Program-made: the position numbers and the translations under genes
Part shown: positions 1 through 4,964 of the stretch, piece after piece
How positions within the stretch are numbered: position 1 is the stretch's first letter
Layout: every line of letters starts with the position of its first letter
Notes under the pieces: generated by a model
The model's database searches: none
What the model was told of the DNA's origin: nothing
Seen by the model: the letters and a program-made list of their open reading frames with translations, nothing else
Source of the DNA: Deltaproteobacteria bacterium
GTDB lineage: Bacteria > Desulfobacterota > Desulfobacteria > Desulfobacterales > JAFDDL01
Length of the DNA: 5,943 nt
Direction of reading: 5' to 3'
Assembly (NCBI GenBank): GCA_019310865.1
Contig: JAFDDL010000251.1
Span: 1 to 5,943 of the forward strand

Positions 1-1146
1 GATCGATATGACCGGCAGGTCGCGTTTGTCCCGTTTGGCCCGCTGTTGTTTGCGATGGTGTCGAACCCCAATCAGATCTTTTTCGAGCCGCCCAATTCGA
101 TCCCGTGCCCGCCTGCGGTTGATTTCCAGTTTGGTCTCACCGGGGCCCCGGCCCCCGATACCGCCCGTAAGCCGGGACATGGCCGTGTTCTTGGATACGA
201 GGCGGGGAAGCAGATATTTCAGCTGGGCCAGCTCCACCTGGAATTTTCCTTCCCGGGTCTGGGCCCGTTGGGCGAAGATATCGAGTATCAGCTGGGTCCG
301 GTCGATGACTTTTATTTCGATCTGGTTGGTGATGGCCCGAATTTGAGACGGATTGAGCTCCTGATCGAACACCAGCAGCGTGACGTCATTTTGCATTGCC
401 ATGATGGCCAGATCTTTCAGCTTACCGACGCCCATGAGATATTTGGGGTCAATTTTTCGGCGGCGCTGAATTTCCCTGCTCACCACGCTGATATCACAGG
501 AACGGGCCAGTTCATCCAACTCCCGTATCCTGTCCTGGGCCTCGCGACGCAAACCGGTGGTTACACTGACCAGAATCGCGCGTTCTTTGCCTGATTCTGC
601 GGCATGCAGAATTCGCGATGCGGCCAGTTCGGATTCCAGCGCCTGGATCAACTCAAGGCAGTCGATATCCAGTTGGTGTGGCAGCAGCGCCTCAAGGACC
701 CGATAGGGGCGCTCGTCTTCAGATTTCGGTAGGATATGGCCGATATATACCTGGCCGGGTTTTCCGCGATCGTCAACGGTTACCGAAGCCATCAGGTCAA
801 GGCGCAACAGGGCCAGGTCGGTCAAATCATCCCGGCTGAGCGCCTCCTGGTTCAAATGTGTATGAACGCAGCGCAGTCCCCTGAGCCGACCCGGTGCAAG
901 CCGGTAGCTGCTCAAATCGGGAATGATAATGCCGTGGGCGTCTCCCACCACCACATGTTCGATTCGTCCCTTTCGGTTGATCAACAGACCGATTTGGCGT
1001 CGAATATCCCGGGAAAGCAGGCTGATGTCGCGTGTTAGTTCGGATGTCAGTAAAAATTGGATGGGTATGCGGCGGCGAGACAGATTTTCAAGTCGTCGGA
1101 GCTGATTGGCTTTCAATCCGCCGGTATGTCCGCATAAGTGCTTCAT
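1..1146 (-). CDS. hflX: GTPase HflX, long form, N-terminal 382 residues (3' end outside window)
   Basis: HflX is a ribosome-associated TRAFAC-class GTPase that binds 50S subunits and splits or rescues stalled ribosomes. The minus frame is open from ATG at 1146 to position 1 with no stop, and I checked it codon by codon without finding a frameshift. Visible HflX motifs are YLMGVGK (237-242 region), VFDQELNPSQIRAI (259-272), VIDRTQLILDIFAQRA (280-295), QVELAQLKYLLPRL (303-316) and the glycine-rich GGIGGRGPGETKLE (328-341). A basic linker follows, and the window ends just before the expected Walker A motif, so the GTPase domain is not seen. About 185 extra residues precede the usual HflX N-domain, as in long HflX proteins of clostridia and deltaproteobacteria. 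No good Shine-Dalgarno sequence precedes the ATG. A TTG four codons upstream (1158-1156) has an AGG 8 nt before it and is an alternative start. The gene lies 33 nt after dnaB with no terminator between, so co-transcription is likely. Confidence 0.93.
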   Translation of the reverse strand, partial: MKHLCGHTGGLKANQLRRLENLSRRRIPIQFLLTSELTRDISLLSRDIRRQIGLLINRKGRIEHVVVGDAHGIIIPDLSSYRLAPGRLRGLRCVHTHLNQEALSRDDLTDLALLRLDLMASVTVDDRGKPGQVYIGHILPKSEDERPYRVLEALLPHQLDIDCLELIQALESELAASRILHAAESGKERAILVSVTTGLRREAQDRIRELDELARSCDISVVSREIQRRRKIDPKYLMGVGKLKDLAIMAMQNDVTLLVFDQELNPSQIRAITNQIEIKVIDRTQLILDIFAQRAQTREGKFQVELAQLKYLLPRLVSKNTAMSRLTGGIGGRGPGETKLEINRRRARDRIGRLEKDLIGVRHHRKQQRAKRDKRDLPVISI

Positions 1147-1179
1147 GTGGAATGACAAATGGTTAGCCTGGAAGACTGC

Positions 1180-2526
1180 CTATCCCATGTCATAATACTC
1201 TTCCATTGCCAGATTTTCAAAACGGGTGAAGGTACTCAGAAAAGCAAGTTGGGCGGTGCCGACGGGACCGTTTCGCTGCTTAGCGAGGATGATTTCTGCC
1301 TTGTTGCGATTTGGATTGTTTTCTTCCTTGTTATAGACCTCGTCCCGGTAGATGAAAGCCACCACGTCTGCATCCTGTTCCAGCGCACCCGATTCTCTCA
1401 GGTCCGAAAGCTGTGGACGTTTGTCGCTACGCTCTTCAAGTTTGCGATTGAGCTGGGACAAGGCCAATACCGGTAGCTCGAGCTCCTTGGCCAATATCTT
1501 CATGGATCTGGATATTTCCGATATCTCCAGGTCCCTGCGTTCGGCGCTGACCCGACCCCGCATCAACTGAAGATAGTCGATAATGACCAAACCGAGGCCC
1601 TTGTCCATTTTCAACCGGCGAGCTTTGGCGCGGATTTCCATGGCGGACAGATCCGGTGAGTCATCGATGAAGATCGGCGCCTGGGAAAGCAGACCGGCGG
1701 CCTCGGTGAGCCGTTCCCAGTCTTCTCGGCTGAAAAAACCGCTGCGAACCCGTGAAGAGTCGACCCGGGCTTCCGAACACAGCATGCGCATGGACAATTG
1801 CTCCTTGGACATTTCAAGTGAGAATACGGCCGTTGGAATCTGGCTGTCCACGGCGGCGTTTCTTGCCAAATTCAGTGCAAAAGCGGTTTTACCCATTGCC
1901 GGTCTGGCGGCAAGAATGATCAGATCCGATCGCTGCAATCCGGATGTCAAAGAATCGATACGCGTGAAACCGGTTGGTACGCCCGTCAGGAGCGATTTAT
2001 TTCCCTGGCGTTCCTCCAGATCATCGATGTTGTGCTCGATGATTTTTCCAATGGGATAAAAACTCGGTTTGATCTTATTTTCAGATATCTCGAAAATGGA
2101 AGTTTCCGCGTAATCGATGACATCATTCACATCTCCGCTGTCTTCATAACAGCGTTTGGTAATTTCGTTGGCTTTTTTGATCAGGCGTCTTAAGCAGGCT
2201 TTTTCATGAACGATTCTTGCATATCGAGTCGGGTTGATGGCCAGGGGCAGGTCCATCAGGCCGGCCAGGAAGGCTGCACCCCCGATCGATTGGAGCTCCT
2301 TTTTTTCTTTGAGATAGGTGGTCAGGGTCACCAGATCGATGGGCTCATCCCTGGAAAACAATGCGCTGACGGCTGTAAATATCTTTTTGTGAGCCGTTCG
2401 GTAAAAATCATCGGGCGTTAATATCTCAATGACTTCCATCAAGGCATCATTGTCGTGCAGCACGGCACTGAAAAGCGCCTCTTCCGCTTCAATGCTCTGG
2501 GGTGGCAGATGAGTTAATGCATCCAT
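1180..2526 (-). CDS. dnaB: Replicative DNA helicase DnaB
   Basis: DnaB is the hexameric 5'-3' helicase that unwinds DNA at the replication fork and recruits primase. At 448 residues it is close to the family norm. The N-terminal primase-interacting domain opens with LPPQSIEAEEALFSAVL (7-23). The RecA-like domain has Walker A ARPAMGKT (207-214), FSLEMS with the likely catalytic Glu238, Walker B LVIIDYLQLM (313-322, Asp317), the DNA-binding loop region around SQLNRKLEERSDKRP (357-371), DLRESGALEQDADVV (375-389) and the KQR finger (416-418). No intein interrupts the usual insertion sites. The ATG directly abuts the rplI stop (TAA|ATG) and lacks a strong ribosome binding site, which suggests translational coupling to rplI. 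The start agrees with the conserved N-terminus of the family. Confidence 0.98.
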   Translation of the reverse strand: MDALTHLPPQSIEAEEALFSAVLHDNDALMEVIEILTPDDFYRTAHKKIFTAVSALFSRDEPIDLVTLTTYLKEKKELQSIGGAAFLAGLMDLPLAINPTRYARIVHEKACLRRLIKKANEITKRCYEDSGDVNDVIDYAETSIFEISENKIKPSFYPIGKIIEHNIDDLEERQGNKSLLTGVPTGFTRIDSLTSGLQRSDLIILAARPAMGKTAFALNLARNAAVDSQIPTAVFSLEMSKEQLSMRMLCSEARVDSSRVRSGFFSREDWERLTEAAGLLSQAPIFIDDSPDLSAMEIRAKARRLKMDKGLGLVIIDYLQLMRGRVSAERRDLEISEISRSMKILAKELELPVLALSQLNRKLEERSDKRPQLSDLRESGALEQDADVVAFIYRDEVYNKEENNPNRNKAEIILAKQRNGPVGTAQLAFLSTFTRFENLAMEEYYDMG

Positions 2527-2970
2527 TTATTCGGCAACAATCTCGACAGTGATTTCAGGTTCCACCTCTTTATAGATTCGGATGGGCACCTGGTAAGAAC
2601 CCAGCATCTTGATTGGCTCATTGAGTAGGATCATTCGCTTCTCAATCTCGATGTCCTGTTTTATCAGTGCACTGCGAATATCACGAGCCGTTATGGACCC
2701 ATATAGGCGGTCTTCGTCGCTCACCCGCGCTGAAATGGAACAGTTAACCCCTTCCAGTCGTTTGGCCATCTCTTCGGCCAACGCCTTCTCTTTGGCGATC
2801 TGAATGTCGAACTTCGACTTTTCCTGGCTCAGCAGTTTGCGGTTTTGTTCCGTCGCCTCCACAGCTTTTCCCTGGGGAAACAGAAAGTTCCGTGCATATC
2901 CCTTTGCCACGGTTGCTTCAGAGCCGATGATTCCCAGCGACGGGATGGTTTCTTTCAAGATCACTTTCAT
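2527..2970 (-). CDS. rplI: 50S ribosomal protein L9
   Basis: L9 binds 23S rRNA near the L1 stalk and projects from the 50S subunit, where it helps maintain reading frame. The 147-residue length is typical. The N-domain carries the signature VILKETIPSLGIIGSEATVA (3-22) followed by KGYARNFLFPQGKAV (23-37). A charged connecting helix spans about 40-75. The C-terminal domain contains SDEDRLYGSITARDI (84-98), the usual L9 C-domain hallmark. AGAGGA (2977-2982) lies 6 nt before the ATG. The start overlaps the TGA of the upstream membrane-protein gene by 4 nt (ATGA). The stop TAA touches the dnaB ATG. Confidence 0.98.
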   Translation of the reverse strand: MKVILKETIPSLGIIGSEATVAKGYARNFLFPQGKAVEATEQNRKLLSQEKSKFDIQIAKEKALAEEMAKRLEGVNCSISARVSDEDRLYGSITARDIRSALIKQDIEIEKRMILLNEPIKMLGSYQVPIRIYKEVEPEITVEIVAE

Positions 2971-3932
2971 AATAAGTCCTCTTCATTATTGTTCATGTTG
3001 AGCCGCCTGACATTGAGCCATAGATCAAACAATCCGAGTCCGATTACAAAAAGCATCACGTAAATCTGCAACACCATCAGGGTATAAAAAGTCCATCGGA
3101 TCATCGGCGGCATTCGTTTTTTTTTAAAATAAAACGATACGATGGCAATTCCCTGGAAAAAATAAATCTGGCTTAACACAATCAGCCCGTTTATGCCCCA
3201 GAACCTCAAACTGCTTTCCGGGATTATCAGGAGTAAACCGCATCCGATCACGGTCCAAATGAGTTTCTCGGGTGCCTGCCACTGGTCCAGCGGTTGGGCA
3301 TCCGGATAGGTCAGGTCGTTTTTTTTTAAAATCGGTTTTACCAGAAGAATGCTGGTCCACGCGATAAACAAAATACCGGAGATGGCCAATCCGGGCATGA
3401 CGCGGGTCATAATGTTACTGATAACGGCAATTGAGTCGGCCATCGCAGCGGATTCGCTTCCCGATTCGCTCATGTTGTCATAAATCGCCTGATAGACCGA
3501 TAAATTGGACGAAACAAAATCCGAAAACAGATCCCCCAGGCCCTTGTTCACGGCATGGCTGTAAAAGAGCAAGACAAAAAGGCCTGCAATAGCCGCTACA
3601 GCGCTTGCGATGGCCACGGTTTTGTCAACCGATAGATTCCGGTCGAACAATTCACCGATTAAGTAACCGAGCAGAAGCAGTTCGGAAAAAATGAACAGAT
3701 CAACCGTCAGCTCTCGTCCAACGAGCAACAGAAAGATAAAGGCAGCGATCGGGATATAACTGCCCGCTTTCCTGCCAAGCTTCATCCGATAAAACAATGT
3801 CGGCAACGGTAAGATCATAATGCCGAATAACCCAAAGACAGGCATTATCATCGAAACGGCCAAAATGGCCACCGTTATACCGGCACCCCGGATGACTTCC
3901 TTGGTAATTTCCCTTTGATGAATCGGCGGCAC
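2967..3932 (-). CDS. DUF2232 (YybS-like) multi-pass membrane protein of unknown function
   Basis: The 321-residue protein is strongly hydrophobic, with about eight apparent membrane segments near residues 15-48, 58-72, 78-96, 104-125, 170-199, 223-240, 244-270 and 278-306. A polar loop lies at 130-165 and a short charged tail at 307-321. Topology, length and position between rpsR and rplI match DUF2232/YybS-family proteins, which often sit in this operon in deltaproteobacteria and Firmicutes. The biochemical role is unknown, and a resemblance to transporter-type integral membrane proteins is only an inference. The start is GTG at 3932: AAGGA (3937-3941) is 4 nt upstream, and the first in-frame ATG would remove part of the first membrane segment. 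The gene is 37 nt after rpsR and overlaps rplI by 4 nt. Two 9-nt A tracts in the coding strand (3117-3125 and 3319-3327) encode Lys-rich loops and are possible slippage sites. Confidence 0.85.
   Translation of the reverse strand: MPPIHQREITKEVIRGAGITVAILAVSMIMPVFGLFGIMILPLPTLFYRMKLGRKAGSYIPIAAFIFLLLVGRELTVDLFIFSELLLLGYLIGELFDRNLSVDKTVAIASAVAAIAGLFVLLFYSHAVNKGLGDLFSDFVSSNLSVYQAIYDNMSESGSESAAMADSIAVISNIMTRVMPGLAISGILFIAWTSILLVKPILKKNDLTYPDAQPLDQWQAPEKLIWTVIGCGLLLIIPESSLRFWGINGLIVLSQIYFFQGIAIVSFYFKKKRMPPMIRWTFYTLMVLQIYVMLFVIGLGLFDLWLNVRRLNMNNNEEDLL
3114..3130. repeat. 17-bp direct repeat with 9-nt homopolymer, copy 1
   Basis: The plus strand reads TCG, nine T, then AAAAT. The identical 17 bases recur at 3316-3332. 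In the DUF2232 gene this copy encodes F-K-K-K-R, with the lysines at 270-272 just after a membrane segment. Confidence 0.85.
3316..3332. repeat. 17-bp direct repeat with 9-nt homopolymer, copy 2
   Basis: This is identical to 3114-3130 but read in a different codon phase, giving I-L-K-K-N (residues 201-205) at the cytoplasmic-looking end of a membrane segment. The coding strand here contains A AAA AAC in the zero frame, a classic slippery heptamer. A one-base loss in the tract gives a stop within a few codons. Confidence 0.85.
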
Positions 3933-3936
3933 GCCG

Positions 3937-3948
3937 TCCTTCTCCCTT
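3937..3948 (-). promoter_or_regulatory. Ribosome binding site that supports the GTG start of the DUF2232 gene
   Basis: The minus strand reads AAGGGAGAAGGA here, with the AAGGA at 3941-3937 lying 4 nt before GTG (3932-3930). No in-frame ATG is close, so this purine-rich stretch decides the start. Confidence 0.7.
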
Positions 3949-3969
3949 CAAGTGATGTGGGCAAAAGGA

Positions 3970-4248
3970 TTAATCCATGGTCCCGACAAACGGAAGCAGG
4001 GCGATGGTCCGAGCCCGCTTGATAGCCGTGGTCAGGGGGCGCTGGTGTTTCGCGCAAGTGCCGGTAATCCGTCGGGGAATGATTTTCCCCCGCTCGGATA
4101 TAAAATATCGAAGGGTTTTGAACTCCTTATAATCGATCACAATCGAGCTGTCAGCACAAAACCGGCAGACCTTGCGGCGATGGAAATATCGTTTGCGTTT
4201 TCTATTGTCTCGGCCGGTATTGGATCTTGAACGTGCCGGATAGGCCAT
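3970..4248 (-). CDS. rpsR: 30S ribosomal protein S18, zinc-binding (C+) type
   Basis: S18 sits with S6 on the 30S platform. The 92 residues include a basic N-terminal extension (1-27) and the conserved core [15 protein letters not shown] (50-64), then [20 protein letters not shown] (65-84). Four potential zinc ligands are present: Cys28 and Cys31 (CRFC), then Cys65 and His68 (CAKH). This marks the C+ paralogue, as opposed to the cysteine-free form some bacteria use under zinc shortage. A perfect AGGAGG (4255-4260) lies 6 nt before the ATG, inside the last codons of rpsF. The genes are separated by 1 nt, so S6 and S18 are likely made in a coupled, equimolar way. The C-terminus extends a little beyond the usual LLPF end, with VGTMD. 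Confidence 0.97.
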   Translation of the reverse strand: MAYPARSRSNTGRDNRKRKRYFHRRKVCRFCADSSIVIDYKEFKTLRYFISERGKIIPRRITGTCAKHQRPLTTAIKRARTIALLPFVGTMD

Positions 4249-4249
4249 G

Positions 4250-4753
4250 TTACGCCTCCTCTGTGGTTTCTTCGGTTTTCGTTGCGCTATCGGCAGCTGC
4301 TTCCGGTTCGGGCTTTGTCACAGGCTTTTCGCTTTGGGTCGCTTTCTGTGATGCCTCTACCGCTTTCTGTGATGCCTCTAGCGCCCTGGCCTTTTCAGCT
4401 TCGGCCGCTTCGGCCGCCTTGGCTTCGGCATCGGCGATTTCTTGCTTGACCTTTTCAAGATCCACATCGGCGTCAATAACCACCGTCATGAATTTGAGAA
4501 TACGATCGTCAATTCGGAAGAACCGTTCGATCTCATCCACAAGCGCACCGTTTCCGCAGTATTCCAGCAGGATATAATAGCCGCGAAACTTTTTCTTGAT
4601 GACATAGGCAAGTTTCTTTGAGCCCCATTCGTTCACCTTAATCTGCAGGCCATCCTTTTGGGACATCAAATCACTGAGCTTTTCAAACACCAAACCCCGC
4701 TGTTCCTCGGAAACATCGGGGTCTACAATAAAAATCGTCTCGTACCGTCTCAT
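4250..4753 (-). CDS. rpsF: 30S ribosomal protein S6 with long Ala/Glu-rich tail
   Basis: S6 forms a heterodimer with S18 on the 30S central domain. Residues 1-95 are the canonical S6 fold: [18 protein letters not shown] (1-18), then [20 protein letters not shown] (41-60) and [20 protein letters not shown] (73-92). Residues 96-167 are a low-complexity tail rich in Ala, Glu, Lys and Thr. It starts as a probable charged helix (about 98-140) and ends in an acidic, probably disordered segment. The tail contains two copies of a 7-residue unit, [LV]EASQKA (125-131 and 132-138), encoded by a 21-bp tandem repeat. S6 proteins are usually about 95-140 residues, so the tail is long, though E. coli S6 also has a variable acidic end. 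AAGGAGG (4758-4764) lies 4 nt before the ATG. It is the first gene of the minus-strand operon and the likely target of S6:S18 feedback. Confidence 0.97.
   Translation of the reverse strand: MRRYETIFIVDPDVSEEQRGLVFEKLSDLMSQKDGLQIKVNEWGSKKLAYVIKKKFRGYYILLEYCGNGALVDEIERFFRIDDRILKFMTVVIDADVDLEKVKQEIADAEAKAAEAAEAEKARALEASQKAVEASQKATQSEKPVTKPEPEAAADSATKTEETTEEA
4255..4260 (-). promoter_or_regulatory. rpsR ribosome binding site embedded in rpsF
   Basis: A perfect AGGAGG is formed by the Glu-Glu codons (GAG GAG) at the very end of rpsF, 6 nt before the rpsR ATG. Ribosomes finishing S6 therefore terminate on top of the S18 initiation site, which favours coupled synthesis. Confidence 0.85.
4341..4382 (-). 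repeat. Two tandem 21-bp units in the rpsF tail
   Basis: Units 4341-4361 and 4362-4382 match at 20 of 21 bases; the one difference is at 4360 versus 4381. In the rpsF frame each encodes [LV]EASQKA. The near-identity at synonymous positions points to a recent in-frame duplication by slippage or unequal exchange. Confidence 0.9.
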
Positions 4754-4757
4754 ACGG

Positions 4758-4800
4758 CCTCCTTCCGGGTGTTAAGCCCCAGGTTATCCCGGAGCAAGGA
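4758..4800 (-). promoter_or_regulatory. rpsF leader hairpin next to the RBS, candidate S6:S18 feedback element
   Basis: On the minus strand TCCGGG (4793-4788) can pair fully with CCCGGA (4769-4764) across an 18-nt loop. The last base of the stem is the first A of the AAGGAGG ribosome binding site. A competing hairpin can form from CTGGG (4782-4778) and CCCGG (4769-4765), and CTCC (4794-4791) can pair with the GGAG of the ribosome binding site. CCG trinucleotides occur at 4792-4790 and 4768-4766. Many bacteria have an S6:S18-binding leader with a bulged CCG next to a hairpin upstream of rpsF. The location fits, but I could not fit the consensus with certainty. Confidence 0.4.
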
Positions 4801-4813
4801 ATGGGTCTACCAT

Positions 4814-4880
4814 ATTAAATTAAAACACGACAGCTAACACCGAATTGCGATGGGTGTCAAGAAAATTTTCCGGCTATCCT
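4814..4880 (-). promoter_or_regulatory. Candidate sigma-70 promoter of the rpsF operon
   Basis: On the minus strand a perfect TTGACA occupies 4860-4855. After a 17-nt spacer comes TTAGCT (4837-4832), a poor -10 match. An A/T tract with the palindrome GAAAATTTTC (4861-4870) lies directly upstream of the -35 box and could serve as an UP element. A better-looking TTTAAT (4819-4814) lacks a matching -35. If the first pair is used, the transcript would start near 4825 and the leader would be about 70 nt. Confidence 0.45.
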
Positions 4881-4888
4881 GGGACACA

Positions 4889-4931
4889 TTGTCATTGATA
4901 TTGATTAATAATATGGAATATGTCAGTTAAT
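4889..4931 (+). promoter_or_regulatory. AT-rich region, weak candidate argS promoter
   Basis: This AT-rich stretch upstream of argS contains -35-like hexamers TTGTCA (4889-4894) and TTGATA (4895-4900). The possible -10 elements around 4912-4931 (TATGGA, TATGTC, GTTAAT) match the consensus poorly. An inverted repeat ATATT/AATAT (4898-4902 and 4910-4914) lies within it. No T-box or attenuator-like structure was seen before argS. Confidence 0.25.
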
Positions 4932-4964
4932 CGGCTTGAATAACATGTAGATTGGAGCGTCTAA

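Noticed and set aside
46..594. Plus-strand open frame of 182 codons
   Set aside because: It is fully antisense to hflX, whose frame is continuous and has clear family motifs. The translation shows no recognisable domain and no good ribosome binding site.
1147..1179. Terminator between dnaB and hflX
   Set aside because: The 33-nt gap has no GC-rich stem followed by a U run, so it was not called.
1583..2059. Plus-strand open frame of 158 codons
   Set aside because: It lies antisense to the DnaB RecA-like domain. The product is Ser/Arg-rich, as expected from a reverse-strand shadow.
1180..2526. Possible intein in DnaB
   Set aside because: DnaB often carries inteins near the Walker A and later motifs, but here the motifs are contiguous and the length is normal.
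3124..3360. Minus-strand frame beside the DUF2232 gene that would be reached by a frameshift at the second A tract
   Set aside because: Its composition is not membrane-like and the zero frame continues with normal membrane segments. It is an overlapping shadow; only the slippage tract itself merits notice.
4861..4870. GAAAATTTTC palindrome as a regulator binding site
   Set aside because: A 10-bp A/T-centred palindrome is common by chance and is better explained as an UP-like tract next to the -35 box.
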